64,000 nt of DNA from Comamonas testosteroni (GTDB lineage Bacteria; Pseudomonadota; Gammaproteobacteria; Burkholderiales; Burkholderiaceae_C): the NCBI RefSeq assembly GCF_014076415.1, contig NZ_CP043568.1, forward strand, positions 2,356,001 through 2,420,000. The letters are read 5' to 3'. The translations under genes and the position numbers were made by a program. The notes under the pieces were generated by a model. It did no database searches. It was not told where the DNA came from and saw only the letters and a list, made by a program, of their open reading frames with translations. Shown here piece by piece: positions 52,819 through 63,832 of the stretch. Each line of letters begins with the position of its first letter. Position 1 is the stretch's first letter.

Positions 52819-54096
52819 CTAGAAAGCCGGATTCAATTCCAGCAGCAAGTTCGAGGAGCCGGGAGTCACCGAGAACGACTGACTGTAGAGATCTCCTGCT
52901 CGTGGCATGGCCTGGCCGTCCAGCGACAGCCGCGCCTGCAAACGTAGCTCCGGGAATGACGACAGCGAAACTGCAGGATCGAGCAGGTTCTCCGGTCCCA
53001 GCGTGAAATGTGCCGGCAGGGAGGTCGCAGGCAGGCGCAGCACTGCCACAGGTCGGGGGTGACCGTCGGCGCGAGCCACGACAAAAACCTGAGCCTTGGC
53101 CAACCGGGCTGGTTCAGATGGATTGGCCTTGGAGACTGTCCATCGCAATTCTCCGCTCAGGCGGCTTTTGGAGACAGCCGCAGTCTTGGCAGTGATGCTC
53201 GAACTGTCTTCAGACGCCAAAGCCTCCAGCTTGAGCAGATCATCTTGCACTCGCAGCGCCATGTCCGATCCTGGCTCCAACTGGCGCAGCAGGGCTTGCC
53301 AGTTCTTTTGTGCCTCATCCAGCTTGCCGTGGCGCGCGGCGGCACTCCCTGCAAGTGCCAGGGCCTTGGGTTGATCTGGCTGCAACATCAGTGCCTGCTT
53401 TATGGCCTTGCCGGCTTCGCCATCCAGATCACCGCCCTGCGCCGATGCCAGCGCGTCGGCCAGATCGGCCCATAACCTCGCCTGGACTTCCTCATCCATC
53501 GCGCTACGCCGCGCCTCCTGCAAAGCCCGCCGGTACGCTTGGGCCGCAGCGTCAAAGAGCTCCAGAGTTTCATAGGAGCGGGCCAGCATCACCCAGCCAG
53601 GCAGGTTCTGGGGTTGTTCCTCAAGACGCCGGGCCAGCCCGTCCACCATGGCCTGCACCTGTGCATCGCCCACCCCGTCTCCGTGCGCGCCGGGCTGCTC
53701 CTGCGCCAGCTGCGCTGCAGCCTTGGGGTCGCCCACCTGCAGGTACAAAGCGAACGCGGCGACAGGTAGCAGCACCGCCAACAACAGCGCGCTGCCACGG
53801 CGCAGCCATGGACTTTGGCGCCAGGCAACCGATGCCCGGGGTCTGTCCAGTTCGCTGAGCAGACGCCGCTGAAGTTCTTCGACCGCTTGAGCATGGTCGG
53901 TCTCGCTCAGGCGCCCGCCTGAGCGCTCCAGCTTCAACTCGGCCAACTGGGCCTGGTAGAGGCGGCGCAGCGCTTCATCAGGATCGCTGGCGGGCAATGG
54001 GAATGGGACCTCGGCCAGCAAAGGCGGCAGCAGTACCGCCAGGCTCAGCAGCATCAGGGCGATGGCACCCAGCCACAACCAGTGCATCGCAGTCAT
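52819..54096 (-). CDS. ccmI: Cytochrome c biogenesis protein CcmI
   Basis: This 425-residue protein has two membrane helices near the N-terminus (about 6-26 and 97-117) with the CcmI region between them (DPDEALRRLYQAQLAELKLERSGGRL in part). TPR repeats follow (about 150-270) in the periplasm, then a beta-rich C-terminal part (about 310-425). CcmI captures apocytochrome c and hands it to CcmF/CcmH. Here it is separate from CcmH, unlike the fused E. coli CcmH. It overlaps ccmH by four bases and ends the nap-ccm cluster. Confidence 0.92.
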   Translation of the reverse strand: MTAMHWLWLGAIALMLLSLAVLLPPLLAEVPFPLPASDPDEALRRLYQAQLAELKLERSGGRLSETDHAQAVEELQRRLLSELDRPRASVAWRQSPWLRRGSALLLAVLLPVAAFALYLQVGDPKAAAQLAQEQPGAHGDGVGDAQVQAMVDGLARRLEEQPQNLPGWVMLARSYETLELFDAAAQAYRRALQEARRSAMDEEVQARLWADLADALASAQGGDLDGEAGKAIKQALMLQPDQPKALALAGSAAARHGKLDEAQKNWQALLRQLEPGSDMALRVQDDLLKLEALASEDSSSITAKTAAVSKSRLSGELRWTVSKANPSEPARLAKAQVFVVARADGHPRPVAVLRLPATSLPAHFTLGPENLLDPAVSLSSFPELRLQARLSLDGQAMPRAGDLYSQSFSVTPGSSNLLLELNPAF

Positions 54097-54575
54097 GAGC
54101 TCTCCTTCTTTGCGGCCGAGTCCAGCCACCGGCGTGCACGATCACGCTGCTCCGGGGTCAGCGGGACATTCGGCACGAGCCTGCGGCGCAGTGTTCTGCG
54201 CAACAGCACAAAGCCTCCCAGCGCGGCCAGGAAAGGGCCGCTCCACAGCAGCCAGGTCGACGGCTTCCAGGGCGGGTTGTAGCGCACAAAAGCACCGTAG
54301 CGCTGCTCGAAGAAGGCGATCACCTGGCCGTTGCTCTGTCCCTGCTCGAGCTGATGGCGGATTTCCCGGCGCATGTCCTCGGCCATGGGGGCGCGCGATT
54401 CGGCCACAGTCTGGTTCTGACAGACGACACAGCGCAGCTGAGCGGCCAGCGCCATTTCACGATCCAGCAGTTCCTGGTCCCGAGCGGTCTGCACTGTCTG
54501 CCCGGCCTGGGCCAGCACTGCCATGCAGGCAATCAGGGCCGCTGTGCAGGCTGCGCCGGTGCTTCGCGGTTTCAT
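54093..54575 (-). CDS. ccmH: Cytochrome c biogenesis thiol protein CcmH
   Basis: This 160-residue protein has a signal peptide, the redox motif C49-VV-C52 (RCVVCQNQTVAES) and a C-terminal membrane helix (about 106-125). CcmH/CycL keeps the apocytochrome CxxCH thiols reduced. ATG at 54575 overlaps the ccmG stop (ATGA), and its own stop overlaps ccmI. It corresponds to the N-terminal half of E. coli CcmH. Confidence 0.94.
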   Translation of the reverse strand: MKPRSTGAACTAALIACMAVLAQAGQTVQTARDQELLDREMALAAQLRCVVCQNQTVAESRAPMAEDMRREIRHQLEQGQSNGQVIAFFEQRYGAFVRYNPPWKPSTWLLWSGPFLAALGGFVLLRRTLRRRLVPNVPLTPEQRDRARRWLDSAAKKESS

Positions 54576-55090
54576 TGAATACTCCTGATGACCGGCAGCA
54601 GCCGATCGCGCCATATCTCTGCGGTTACCGGGCCCACATGGCGATAGCGCACGCGGCCCTGGCCGTCAATGACAAAGGTTTCTGGCACTCCCTGTATGCC
54701 GAAGTCCATGCCCACGCGGCCATCGCCGTCCATGGCCGAGGCGCGGTAGGGGTTGCCCGCAACTCGCAGCAGCGCGCGGGCCTTGTCCGGCTGATCCTTG
54801 TAGTTCAGGCCGTAGACGGCGACCGAGTCGCGCTTCGAGAGTTCGGCCAATACGGGGAGCTCCTGTCGGCAGGGTGCGCACCATGAGGCCCAGACATTGA
54901 GCAGCCAGGCCCGGCCTCGCAGATCCTGGAGATGCAGGACCTGCCGCTGGTCCTCGAGCAGTGGGCGGTCTATGGCCGGTGCGGGCTGCTCCAGAAGTGC
55001 CGAAGGCAGGGCCCGAGGGTCACGCTGCAGGCCAAGCCCGAGCATGATGGCCAAGCCTAAAAATATTGCCAGAGGCAGGACAAAGCGCAT
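54572..55090 (-). CDS. ccmG: Thiol:disulfide interchange protein CcmG/DsbE
   Basis: This 172-residue membrane-anchored thioredoxin has an N-terminal helix (residues 3-20) and the active site W-C71-AP-C74, followed by NYKDQPDKARALL and GVPETFVIDGQGRV with the cis-proline. It passes electrons from DsbD-type donors to CcmH or apocytochrome. Its start overlaps the ccmF stop. Confidence 0.95.
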   Translation of the reverse strand: MRFVLPLAIFLGLAIMLGLGLQRDPRALPSALLEQPAPAIDRPLLEDQRQVLHLQDLRGRAWLLNVWASWCAPCRQELPVLAELSKRDSVAVYGLNYKDQPDKARALLRVAGNPYRASAMDGDGRVGMDFGIQGVPETFVIDGQGRVRYRHVGPVTAEIWRDRLLPVIRSIQ

Positions 55091-57096
55091 CAGGCAGCTC
55101 CTTGCAGGGCCGGAGCGCCGGACTGGCGGTGCGCTCTTTGCTTGGCTGTACGAAAACGCCGGTCCATAAGGCTCAGACCAGCGCCCAGCGCCATCATCAG
55201 TGTGCCTATCCAGACCCAGTCCATGAAAGGCTTGACCTGCAGGCGCACGGTCCAGCGCAGGCCTTGATCGTCCAGTGGATCGCCCAGAGCCACGAAAACG
55301 TCGCGTGTCCAGCCGCTGTCGATGGCGGCCTGGCTCAGCGCCATGCCCTGGGCGCGGTAAACCCGCTTCTCGGGAAACATGCTCCAGCTATCCAGCCCCG
55401 CTCGGCTGACGGTGAATTGGGCACGCTGCGCGTCATAGTTGGGGCCGGTGGCCGGACCAAGGCTGTCGAAGCGGAAGCGGTAGCCACCCGCCTCGGCAGT
55501 CTCACCCTGCGCCAGCGTGGTTTCGTGCCGGCTCTCCAGCCCGTCGGCCAAGCTTACCGCCAGCACGAACACGCCCGCACCGGCATGGGCCATCAGCATG
55601 CCCCACCAGCCCCAGGGCTGGCGCGACAGGCGCTGACCCAGATGGCCGATTTCCAGGCCTTGTCCCAGGCGCTGCCAGATATGGGCCAGTGTACTGAGCA
55701 GGCACCACAGGCCCAGGGCCAGGCCCAGCAAGGTGGCCGGGGACAGGCGCACACCCATCCAGCCGCCTGCCAGTGCCAGCACTGCCGAGCAGGCAAGGCT
55801 CAGCACGAGGGCTACGCGAAGGCGCCGCCACAGCTCGCCAATCAGGCTGCTCTTCCAGCGCGCCACCGTGCCCACGCCCATCAGGGCCAGGGCCGGCAGC
55901 ACCAAAGGCAAAAAGACGGTCTGGAAGTACGGTGGCCCCACGGAGATCTTCTCGCCGCTCAGCACATCGAGGGCCAGCGGGTACAGCGTGCCTATGAGCA
56001 CCGCCAGCGCTGCAGCGGTGAAGAGCACGTTGTTGATCAGCAAAAAGGTTTCGCGCGAGAGCATGGCAAATTCCCCGGAGCCGCGGCCAAGCTCAGGTGC
56101 GCGCCAGGCGAACAGCCACAGCGAGGCGCCCACCACAGCCACGATGAAGCACAGGATGAAGAGCCCCCGCCCTGGGTCCACGGCAAAGGCATGAACCGAG
56201 GTAAGCACGCCTGAGCGCACGAGAAAGGTACCCAGCAGGCTCAGTGAAAATGCGCAGATGGCCAGCAGGGCCGACCAACTGCGGAAGGCTCCGCGCTGGT
56301 CGGTCACGACCAGCGAATGCAGCAGGGCCGTTCCCACCAGCCAGGGCATGAAAGAGGCGTTTTCCACCGGATCCCAGAACCACCAGCCTCCCCAGCCCAG
56401 CACGTAGTAAGCCCAGGCGCTGCCTAGCAGAATGCCCAGCGTCAGAAAGCCCCAGGCCGCCAGCGTCCAGGACCTCGACCAGCGCGCCCAGGCAGCACCC
56501 AACTCGCCCGAGATCAGTGCCGCCAGCGCGAACGCAAAAGGCACGGCAAAGCCCACATAGCCCATGTACAGCAGCGGCGGATGCAGCACCATGCCGGGGT
56601 CTTGCAGCAAGGGATTGAGATCCTTGCCTTCGGCAGCTGCGGGGATCAGGCGCACAAACGGATTGGAGAGAAACAGCAGGAACAGCAGCAGGCCCACACT
56701 GATCCAGCCCAGCACGGCGAGCACGCGCGCCACGAAGGCCGGCGGCAGGTCTCGGCTGCGCCAGGCCACCGCCAGGGTCCAGCCCGAGAGCATGAGCTGC
56801 CACAGCAGCATGGAGCCTTCATGCCCACCCCAGAAAGCTGCCAGCTTGTAGGCCATGGGCAGGTCGCTATGCGAATTGGCCGCCACATACAGCACTGAGA
56901 AGTCTTCGCGCCAGAAGCACCAGAACAGGCTGGCCGAGGACAGCACGCACAGTAGACATAGCAGCAAGGCCGCAGGCCGGGCCAGCTTTACCCAACTCGC
57001 CAGTCCCCAGTGGGCTCCGGCAAGCGGCAGCACCGCCAGCAGTACTGCCGTGACCAGGGCTAGTACCAGAGCGAACACGCCGAGTTCAGCGATCAT
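55090..57096 (-). CDS. ccmF: Haem lyase subunit CcmF
   Basis: This 668-residue polytopic protein has about fifteen membrane segments, the early motif [12 protein letters not shown], the tryptophan-rich haem-handling motif [18 protein letters not shown] (about 231-248) and conserved histidines on both sides ([27 protein letters not shown]). CcmF ligates haem from holo-CcmE to apocytochrome c. The start overlaps the ccmE stop by four bases. Length matches the family. Confidence 0.97.
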   Translation of the reverse strand: MIAELGVFALVLALVTAVLLAVLPLAGAHWGLASWVKLARPAALLLCLLCVLSSASLFWCFWREDFSVLYVAANSHSDLPMAYKLAAFWGGHEGSMLLWQLMLSGWTLAVAWRSRDLPPAFVARVLAVLGWISVGLLLFLLFLSNPFVRLIPAAAEGKDLNPLLQDPGMVLHPPLLYMGYVGFAVPFAFALAALISGELGAAWARWSRSWTLAAWGFLTLGILLGSAWAYYVLGWGGWWFWDPVENASFMPWLVGTALLHSLVVTDQRGAFRSWSALLAICAFSLSLLGTFLVRSGVLTSVHAFAVDPGRGLFILCFIVAVVGASLWLFAWRAPELGRGSGEFAMLSRETFLLINNVLFTAAALAVLIGTLYPLALDVLSGEKISVGPPYFQTVFLPLVLPALALMGVGTVARWKSSLIGELWRRLRVALVLSLACSAVLALAGGWMGVRLSPATLLGLALGLWCLLSTLAHIWQRLGQGLEIGHLGQRLSRQPWGWWGMLMAHAGAGVFVLAVSLADGLESRHETTLAQGETAEAGGYRFRFDSLGPATGPNYDAQRAQFTVSRAGLDSWSMFPEKRVYRAQGMALSQAAIDSGWTRDVFVALGDPLDDQGLRWTVRLQVKPFMDWVWIGTLMMALGAGLSLMDRRFRTAKQRAHRQSGAPALQGAA

Positions 57097-57605
57097 GTAT
57101 GGCCTCCCTTGGTGGCGGTATGGGCACTGTCCTGGCCGGTTTCCTTGACAGTGACATCCCCGTCAGATTTTTCTGGCGGCTTTCCGGCGGCGTTTTTCAA
57201 GGCATGGGCCGCTTCGGGCGGCATATAGTTCTCGTCGTGCTTGGCCAGCACCTCGGAGGCATGAAAGGTTCCGTCCGCCTGCATACGGCCCGATACCACC
57301 ACGCCTTTGCCCTCGCGGAACAGGTCGGGCAGCAATCCCCGATACTGCACAGGCACACTGCGCACTTCATCGGTCACGGCAAAGCGCAGCAGCATTCCGT
57401 CGCCGCTGCGCTGCAGCGAGCCTTGCTCCACCAGGCCTCCCAGGCGAAAGGCTGCACCATGCGGAACCTCGCCCGCGTGAACCTGGCTGGGGCTGTAGAA
57501 GAACATCACATTGGAGTTGAGTGCTCGCAGCACCAGCGTGACGGCCACGGCCACCAGCGCAAGTCCTGCCAGCACCCACAGCAGGCGACGCTGGCGCGGC
57601 TTCAT
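57093..57605 (-). CDS. ccmE: Haem chaperone CcmE
   Basis: This 170-residue protein has one N-terminal helix (residues 8-28) and a periplasmic OB-fold with the covalent haem ligand H123 and Y127 in [11 protein letters not shown]. The charged C-terminal tail ends in GGHT. It carries haem from CcmC to CcmF. It overlaps ccmF and ccmD by four bases each. Confidence 0.96.
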   Translation of the reverse strand: MKPRQRRLLWVLAGLALVAVAVTLVLRALNSNVMFFYSPSQVHAGEVPHGAAFRLGGLVEQGSLQRSGDGMLLRFAVTDEVRSVPVQYRGLLPDLFREGKGVVVSGRMQADGTFHASEVLAKHDENYMPPEAAHALKNAAGKPPEKSDGDVTVKETGQDSAHTATKGGHT

Positions 57606-57745
57606 GGGGTCTCCCTGGTTGCGAGTCCGGATGCGGCCTCGGCTTTCAGGCGACGGCTGCGCACAAAGATGCTGACCAGCTCGATGCCCAGCGCCATCGC
57701 GCTCACACCGTAGGCCAGAGCAATGAAAAAAGCATGATCCTGCAT
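57602..57745 (-). CDS. ccmD: Haem exporter subunit CcmD
   Basis: This 47-residue protein has one membrane helix (about 7-28) and a basic cytoplasmic tail ([10 protein letters not shown]), as expected for CcmD, which links CcmC and CcmE. Its ATG overlaps the ccmC stop (TAATG) and its own stop overlaps the ccmE start. Small size and position identify it. Confidence 0.9.
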   Translation of the reverse strand: MQDHAFFIALAYGVSAMALGIELVSIFVRSRRLKAEAASGLATRETP

Positions 57746-58506
57746 TACAGACTCTCCTCGCGGGCTCGCTCCAGAATCAGGCAACGTGCCCGTACCAGAG
57801 CGACGGCCAACGTATAGGCCCAGCAGGCCAGTGCCATCAGCAGCATGCCGGCCAGCATGGTGTGTGTCATGCTGGGAGCTGTATCCATGCGGATACTCGC
57901 ACCCTGATGCAGGGTGCTCCACCACTGAACCGAGAAATAGATGATGGGAACATTGACCACGCCAGCTAGCAGCACGATGGCGCCAGCGCCATCGGCCCGA
58001 CGCGAATCTTCTATGGCCGAGACCGTGGCCATATAGCCCAGATACAGGAACAGCAGGATCAGCTCCGACGTCAGACGGGCATCCCATACCCACCAGGCTC
58101 CCCAGGTCGGCTTGCCCCAGGCAGCCCCGGTCCACAAGGCGATGGCCGTGAACAGCGCACCTGTAGGTGCCAGGGCCCTTGCCAGCAGGGGGGAAAGGCG
58201 GGTGCCGTAAATCAACCCCAGGGCAGCATGGAGCGCTGCCACCAGATAGATGAACATGGACATCCAGGCGGCCGGCACATGCAAAAAGATGATGCGGTAG
58301 ACCTCGCCCTGTTGGTGATCCGTAGGTGCCAGTCCAAATCCGACCCATAGACCCGCAGCAGCTAGCACGGCAGCCAGCACAGCCATCCAGGGCCACAGCT
58401 TGCCTGCCCAGTGGTAAAAAACCGGGGGCGAGGCCAGCTGACGCCATTTGCGGCTGCTGGACCCTGTCGCAGGCGTAGGTGATGCATTGGAAGTAAGGGA
58501 ATTCAT
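57745..58506 (-). CDS. ccmC: Haem transporter subunit CcmC
   Basis: This 253-residue protein has six membrane helices and the tryptophan-rich motif [18 protein letters not shown] (about 134-151) with flanking histidines ([11 protein letters not shown] and TLHQGASIR). CcmC attaches haem to CcmE. The N-terminus carries a Ser/Thr-rich extension of about 25 residues. It starts one base after the ccmB stop. Confidence 0.96.
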   Translation of the reverse strand: MNSLTSNASPTPATGSSSRKWRQLASPPVFYHWAGKLWPWMAVLAAVLAAAGLWVGFGLAPTDHQQGEVYRIIFLHVPAAWMSMFIYLVAALHAALGLIYGTRLSPLLARALAPTGALFTAIALWTGAAWGKPTWGAWWVWDARLTSELILLFLYLGYMATVSAIEDSRRADGAGAIVLLAGVVNVPIIYFSVQWWSTLHQGASIRMDTAPSMTHTMLAGMLLMALACWAYTLAVALVRARCLILERAREESL

Positions 58507-58507
58507 A

Positions 58508-59164
58508 TCACTCCAGCGCGAGGCGCAAGGCCGCTGCTATTGCCCAGGGACCGGCCAGTAACGCCAGGCACAGGCAGGCACCCAGCAGATTGAGAGCAGG
58601 CGCTGCACTCAGCCCTTGCTGCGCCTGGGCTACGGCATGGCTGCCAAAGATCAGGATGGGCACGCTCAGCGGCAGCACCACCAGAGCCAGCAGCAACTGC
58701 CCCCGCACACCCAGTGTCAGTGCTGCGCCCAGAGCCGCCAGCAGGCACAGGCTGGGCGTTCCCAGGGCCAGCGATGCCAGCAGAATGCCGATCACCGCCC
58801 CATCCAGGCCGTACTGCCAGCCCAGCAGGGGAGCCACCAGCAACAATGGCAACACGCCCAGCAACCAGTGCGCGGCCACCTTGAGGCCCACCAGCAGCGG
58901 AAGGGGCGCAGGCGCCAGCAACCACTGTTCCAGCGACCCGTCGGCCATGTCGCTCTCGAACAGCCGGTGCTGCCCCAGCAGCACGGCCAGCAAGGCCGCG
59001 ACCCACACAATGCCCGGTGCAATCTGCCTCAGCAAGGCCGCGTCCGGCCCCAAAGCCAAGGGGAAAAGACTGCCTACCAGCACAAAGAAGAACAGCCCGC
59101 CCAAGGCATCGGAAGGCCTTCTAGCGGCCAACTTCAACTCTCTTGCACACACAGCTATCAGCAA
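58508..59164 (-). CDS. ccmB: Haem exporter permease CcmB
   Basis: This 218-residue protein has six hydrophobic segments and the CcmB features FFVLVGSLFPLALGPD, ARELKLAARR and VLPLSVPILIFG. With CcmA it forms the ABC part of the CcmABCD complex that releases holo-CcmE. The start appears to be TTG at 59164, preceded by AGGTGG and overlapping the end of ccmA; GTG at 59152 is an alternative. No ATG is available near the family start. Confidence 0.92.
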   Translation of the reverse strand: MLIAVCARELKLAARRPSDALGGLFFFVLVGSLFPLALGPDAALLRQIAPGIVWVAALLAVLLGQHRLFESDMADGSLEQWLLAPAPLPLLVGLKVAAHWLLGVLPLLLVAPLLGWQYGLDGAVIGILLASLALGTPSLCLLAALGAALTLGVRGQLLLALVVLPLSVPILIFGSHAVAQAQQGLSAAPALNLLGACLCLALLAGPWAIAAALRLALE

Positions 59165-59847
59165 ACAGCCACCTGCTCATTCTTTGCGGTCGTGACCACG
59201 GAGCGGGATAAATCCAGCACCGACACCCGGGGCGTCGGCAGCACCAGGTTGCGGTGCGAAGCCACCACGGCCATTCCTCCGGAGGCCAGATGCTGCTCCA
59301 GTGCCTCGCCCAGATATTGTTCGCCCTGGACATCCAGGCAGTTGTCGGGTTCGTCCAGCAACCACAGCGGACGCTCGCCCAGCAAAACACGGGCCAGCCC
59401 CAATCGCCGACGCTGCCCCTGGGACAGGCGGCCAAAAGGCCGAGCGACGACTTCCGTCAAAGACAAGGCCTGCAAAACGGCTTGCACGCGTGCTTCATTC
59501 CAGCTCACTGCCATCAGATCCAGCGCAAAGCGCAGATTCTCCATCCCTGTCAAGGCGTCACTCATTCCAGCCTGATGTCCCATATAGGCCAGTTGTCGCT
59601 GGTAGGCCGGATCCTGGGGAGACAGCGTACCGCCGCACCACTGGAGGCTTCCAGTACGCCATGGCAGAAGGCCGGCCAGACAACGCAGCAGGCTGCTTTT
59701 GCCCGCGCCGTTATGACCTCTGAGCATCAGGAGTTGACCGCTACCGAGTTCCAAACCCCGATCGCGCAGCACCACCCGGCCGCCGCGTACACAACCCAGG
59801 CCGGATATGCAAAGAAATCTGGAAGCAGCCGTGCCCAAGCCATTCAT
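59158..59847 (-). CDS. ccmA: Haem exporter ATP-binding protein CcmA
   Basis: This 229-residue ABC ATPase has Walker A GHNGAGKS (residues 44-51), signature LSQGQRRRLGLAR and Walker B LWLLDEPDNCLD. It powers release of haem-loaded CcmE from CcmCD. ATG at 59847 lies five bases after the napC stop, so the nap and ccm genes are read as one unit. An open frame continues upstream inside napC, but the family begins at this ATG. Confidence 0.94.
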   Translation of the reverse strand: MNGLGTAASRFLCISGLGCVRGGRVVLRDRGLELGSGQLLMLRGHNGAGKSSLLRCLAGLLPWRTGSLQWCGGTLSPQDPAYQRQLAYMGHQAGMSDALTGMENLRFALDLMAVSWNEARVQAVLQALSLTEVVARPFGRLSQGQRRRLGLARVLLGERPLWLLDEPDNCLDVQGEQYLGEALEQHLASGGMAVVASHRNLVLPTPRVSVLDLSRSVVTTAKNEQVAVC

Positions 59848-59851
59848 CCCG

Positions 59852-60499
59852 CTACTGCACTGACGCAACCGACGCCTCAGCTGGCCCTGGCACTTTCTGA
59901 CCTGGCGTGTCGCTGGGGCCCTGTCCGGGAGGAATGTGAGGCAGCTTGTGGGCAATGCCCTTGTGGCAGTCGATACAGGTTTTTTCCTTGCTGGCCAAAT
60001 AGGTGCTGTGCATGTTCTGCGCACGCAAACTCTGCCGCGTCATATCCATGGAGTCGTAGTTGTGGCAGTTGCGGCACTCCAGCGAATCGTTGGCCTTGAA
60101 GCGAGCCCACTCGTGCTGTGCCAACTCCAGCCGCTTGGCTTCGAATTTTTCAGGCGTGTCTATCGTTCCGAAGATCTTGCCCCACACTTCCTTGGAGGCC
60201 TGCATCTTGCGAGCGATCTTGTCGGTCCAGTCGTGCGGCACGTGACAGTTGGAGCACACGGCGCGTACGCCCGAGCGGTTGGTGTAGTGGATCGTGCTCT
60301 TGAGCTCGGCAAACACGTTGTCCCGCATCTCATGACAACCCGTGCAGAATTTCTCCGTATTGGTCAGCTCCATGGCGGTGTTGAACGCGCCCCAGAAGAG
60401 AATGCCGCCGATGAAGCCGCCGATGGTCAGAAAGCCCAGGCTGAAATGTACGCTGGGGCGGCGGATCACCGCCCAGTAGCGCTTGAGAAGTGTCAACAT
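59852..60499 (-). CDS. napC: Tetrahaem quinol dehydrogenase NapC
   Basis: This 215-residue protein has one N-terminal membrane anchor (about 17-38) and four CxxCH haem sites: C52-H56, C82-H86, C142-H146 and C175-H179. NapC passes electrons from the quinol pool to NapB/NapA. It follows napB by 24 bases and precedes ccmA directly. The Pro/Gly-rich tail after the last haem is typical. Confidence 0.96.
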   Translation of the reverse strand: MLTLLKRYWAVIRRPSVHFSLGFLTIGGFIGGILFWGAFNTAMELTNTEKFCTGCHEMRDNVFAELKSTIHYTNRSGVRAVCSNCHVPHDWTDKIARKMQASKEVWGKIFGTIDTPEKFEAKRLELAQHEWARFKANDSLECRNCHNYDSMDMTRQSLRAQNMHSTYLASKEKTCIDCHKGIAHKLPHIPPGQGPSDTPGQKVPGPAEASVASVQ

Positions 60500-60523
60500 A
60501 GATGAGCCTCGTGCGCCGCAGCG

Positions 60524-61030
60524 TCAGTTTTTCTTGGATGCCTTGCCCGACTGGGACTGCAGGGCCTTCAGAATCACGGTATCCACGTCTTCGAAGGTGT
60601 TGCTGACCAGAGGGCGGACGGCATCCTGAGCCACATGGCATTGCTGGCAGAAGTAGCGTCGCGTGGATACCTGCCCCAACATGCGCCCGTCGCGATCCAT
60701 ATAGTGCGTGACCGATACCGGCACGGCCTGCGAGGTCTCGGCCTTGGTTCGCGAGTGGCAGTCCATGCATTTGTTGAAGTTCTTGTCTACCTGATAGCCG
60801 TCCACGCGATGGGGAATCGTGGGAGGTTGCCAGGTGTAGTTGCGCGTGCGGCGCACGTCATCGTTGACGGCATTGCCAAGCACTGGTGGCTTGGTCGCCT
60901 GCATGATGGGCGTAGGGCCGCGCGCCGAGTCATAAAAGGTCTCCGCGATAGCGGCTGGCGTCCAGGCCATACCTATATTGAGCATGAGCAGCATGCCCAC
61001 AAGACGGACGAATTTGCGGACGAAGTTCAT
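60524..61030 (-). CDS. napB: Dihaem cytochrome NapB
   Basis: This 168-residue periplasmic protein has a signal peptide (cleavage near AIAE, residue 29) and two haem sites: C88-MD-C91-H92 and C128-QQ-C131-H132. It is the small subunit of periplasmic nitrate reductase and delivers electrons to NapA. AGAGAGG precedes the ATG at 61030. It lies 17 bases after napA. Confidence 0.96.
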   Translation of the reverse strand: MNFVRKFVRLVGMLLMLNIGMAWTPAAIAETFYDSARGPTPIMQATKPPVLGNAVNDDVRRTRNYTWQPPTIPHRVDGYQVDKNFNKCMDCHSRTKAETSQAVPVSVTHYMDRDGRMLGQVSTRRYFCQQCHVAQDAVRPLVSNTFEDVDTVILKALQSQSGKASKKN

Positions 61031-61047
61031 GGTCAGCCTCTCTTTCG

Positions 61048-63537
61048 TCAAACCTTGGTGACCTTCACAGCGCACTTCTTGAAGTCCGTCTGCAATGAAA
61101 TCGGGTCGGTCGCATCCAGCGTCACCTTGTTGATCAGCTGGCTGGCGTCGAACCAGGGGACATAGACCAATCCGCGCGGGGGCTTGTTGCGGCCGCGGGT
61201 TTCGACGCGCGTGCGCATGGAACCGCGCCGCGAGGACAGCTCAACTTCGCTGCCGCGGCGCACGCCCAGTGCCTTGGCATCGTCAGGATGCATGTAGCAC
61301 AGTGCGTTAGGCACGGCACGATGCAGCTCGGGTACGCGCCGGGTCATTGATCCTGAGTGCCAGTGTTCAAGCACTCGGCCCGTGGAAAGCCAGAAAGGGT
61401 AATCCTTGTCCGGAGCCTCCGCCGGTGGTTCGTATGGCAAGGCAAAGATGTTGGCCTTGCCGTCGATATTGCCGTAGAACTGGTAGCCCGTACCAGCTTT
61501 CACATAGGGGTCCGAGCCTTCGCGGTAACGCCAGAGCGTTTCCTTGCCGTTGACCACGGGCCAGCGCATGCCGCGCACCTTGTGGTACTGGTCGAACGGT
61601 GCCAGATCGTGGCCATGGCCACGGCCGAACGAGGCGTACTCCTCGAACAGACCTTTTTGCGGATAGAAGCCAAAGGCCTTGGCTTCCTCGTTTTCATAGG
61701 CAGGGTCCATGTCGGCCAAAGGGAACTTGTCCACGTTGCCGTTGCGGTACAGCACCTCGAACAGGGTCTTGCCGCGCAGCTGGGGCTTCTTGGCCAGCAG
61801 TTCCTCGGGCCAGACTTCCTCGACCTTGAAACGCTTGGAAAACTCCATCAATTGCCACAGGTCGGAGCGCGCCTCGCCAGGAGCCTTGACCAGTTGGTGC
61901 CAAAAGTGGGTGCGGCGCTCTGCATTGCCGTAGGCGCCTTCCTTCTCGACCCACATGGCCGACGGCAAGATCAGATCGGCGGCTACGGCCGTGACTGTGG
62001 GATAGACATCGGAGACCACCACGAAATTGTCAGGATTGCGGTAGCCCGGATAGCCTTCCTGCGCCAGGTTGGCGCCGGCCTGTATATTGTTGTTGACCAT
62101 CACCCAGTAGGCATTGAGCCTGCCGTCCTTGAGCGCACGGTTTTGTTCCACGGCATGGTAGCCGGGCTTGGGTGGAATCGTGCCTTCGGGCAGCTTCCAG
62201 ATGGTTTCAGCAGTCTTGCGATGTTCTGGGTTAGTCACCACCATGTCCGCTGGCAGGCGGTGCGAGAAGGTGCCCACCTCACGCGCTGTTCCGCAGGCAG
62301 AAGGCTGACCCGTCAGTGAGAACGGGCTGTTGCCGGGGGTGGCGATCTTGCCCAGCAGCAAGTGGATGTTGTAGACCATGTTGTTGGCCCAGACACCGCG
62401 TGTGTGCTGGTTGAAACCCATGGTCCAGAACGACACCACCTTGCTATTGGGGTCCGCATAGAGCTCGGCAAGAGCCTTGAGACGGTTGGCCGGTACACCT
62501 GTGAGCTTGGTTGTGTACTCGAGCGTATAGGTGGATACGAACTTGGCGTATTCCTCGTAGTTTATTGACTTGGCACCGTTGGGGTCCTTGGCGTTCTTGG
62601 CCGCCTTCTGCAGAGGGTGCTCGGGACGCAACCCGTAGCCGATATCGGTGTTGCCGAGCTTGAAATTGCAGTGCTTGGAGACGAAGTCCTTGTTGACCCT
62701 GCCTGTGGTGATGATGTGGTTGGCGATGTAATTGAGTATGGCCAGATCGGTCTGAGGCTTGAAGGTCAGAGACATATCCGCCAACTCATAGGAGCGGTGC
62801 TCGAAGGTGGACAGCACGGCCACCTTCACGCCTGGTGTGGACAGGCGCCTGTCGGTCACGCGCGTCCACAGCACCGGATGCATTTCAGCCATGTTCGAGC
62901 CCCAGAGCACAAAGGCAGTCGCTGCCTCGATGTCGTCATAGCAACCCATGGGCTCGTCCATGCCAAAGGTGCGCATGAAGCCGGCAACTGCCGAGGCCAT
63001 GCAGTGGCGTGCATTGGGATCAATGTTGTTGGTGCGAAAGCCTGCCTTGAACAATTTGGAGGCTGCATAGCCCTCCCATACCGTCCACTGGCCGGAGCCG
63101 AACATGCCCACTGCGTCGGCCCCTTTGGCCTTGAGCGTCTTTTTGAACTGCTCTGCCATGACGTCGAAGGCGGTATCCCAGGAAACCTGCTGGAACTCGC
63201 CATCCTTGGCGTAGCGACCATTCTTCATGCGCAGCAGCGGCTTTGTCAGACGGTCACCGCCATACATGATCTTGGACAGGAAGTAACCCTTGACGCAGTT
63301 CAGCCCCCGGTTGACCTCGGCCTCAGGGTCACCCTGAGTGGCCACCACGCGGTTGTCCTTGACGGCCACCATGACGCCGCAACCTGTACCGCAAAAGCGG
63401 CATGGCGCCTTGGACCACTTCAGATCGGCGGCCATTGCACCTGCATCCTGGGACAGAACTTCTATGGGTATGCCTGCAACGGCCCCTGCGGCTGCGGCTG
63501 CAGATTGACGGACAAAATCACGCCTAGTGCTAGTCAT
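61048..63537 (-). CDS. napA: Periplasmic nitrate reductase catalytic subunit NapA
   Basis: This 829-residue molybdoenzyme has a Tat signal ([12 protein letters not shown]), a [4Fe-4S] site C46xxC49xxxC53 and C81 ([15 protein letters not shown]), and the Mo ligand C179 in [10 protein letters not shown]. It binds bis-MGD and reduces nitrate to nitrite in the periplasm. Its start overlaps the napD stop. The length is normal for NapA. Confidence 0.97.
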   Translation of the reverse strand: MTSTRRDFVRQSAAAAAGAVAGIPIEVLSQDAGAMAADLKWSKAPCRFCGTGCGVMVAVKDNRVVATQGDPEAEVNRGLNCVKGYFLSKIMYGGDRLTKPLLRMKNGRYAKDGEFQQVSWDTAFDVMAEQFKKTLKAKGADAVGMFGSGQWTVWEGYAASKLFKAGFRTNNIDPNARHCMASAVAGFMRTFGMDEPMGCYDDIEAATAFVLWGSNMAEMHPVLWTRVTDRRLSTPGVKVAVLSTFEHRSYELADMSLTFKPQTDLAILNYIANHIITTGRVNKDFVSKHCNFKLGNTDIGYGLRPEHPLQKAAKNAKDPNGAKSINYEEYAKFVSTYTLEYTTKLTGVPANRLKALAELYADPNSKVVSFWTMGFNQHTRGVWANNMVYNIHLLLGKIATPGNSPFSLTGQPSACGTAREVGTFSHRLPADMVVTNPEHRKTAETIWKLPEGTIPPKPGYHAVEQNRALKDGRLNAYWVMVNNNIQAGANLAQEGYPGYRNPDNFVVVSDVYPTVTAVAADLILPSAMWVEKEGAYGNAERRTHFWHQLVKAPGEARSDLWQLMEFSKRFKVEEVWPEELLAKKPQLRGKTLFEVLYRNGNVDKFPLADMDPAYENEEAKAFGFYPQKGLFEEYASFGRGHGHDLAPFDQYHKVRGMRWPVVNGKETLWRYREGSDPYVKAGTGYQFYGNIDGKANIFALPYEPPAEAPDKDYPFWLSTGRVLEHWHSGSMTRRVPELHRAVPNALCYMHPDDAKALGVRRGSEVELSSRRGSMRTRVETRGRNKPPRGLVYVPWFDASQLINKVTLDATDPISLQTDFKKCAVKVTKV

Positions 63538-63832
63538 GTGTTACCTCTTGGTTTAGCGACTGCCAGTTCTCAACATGCTGATAAACCAGGGATGCGTTGA
63601 TTACGCCATCAAGCAGCTCAATCTGAGACACGCAATCAAGTATTTCCCTTGCATGGGGCGCTTCCAAGGTCACCACCAGCTTGCCGGCCGGATGACTTCC
63701 ATGTATTTGGGCGCCTTTGATCGTGACGATGCCAGCAGCTACTTGTGCCAATGCCTGGGGAAGCACATGCACAACCAGACTGGTGATATGCAAGTCGGTG
63801 TGAGTTTCAATGGGCTCAGATTCTTCATGCAT
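63530..63832 (-). CDS. napD: NapA Tat-signal chaperone NapD
   Basis: This 100-residue cytosolic protein matches Nap[21 protein letters not shown], then GKLVVTLE and [15 protein letters not shown]. NapD binds the twin-arginine signal of NapA until cofactor insertion is complete. I chose ATG at 63832, which overlaps the napE end; an in-frame GTG at 63844 would add four residues. It overlaps the napA start. Confidence 0.92.
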   Translation of the reverse strand: MHEESEPIETHTDLHITSLVVHVLPQALAQVAAGIVTIKGAQIHGSHPAGKLVVTLEAPHAREILDCVSQIELLDGVINASLVYQHVENWQSLNQEVTHD

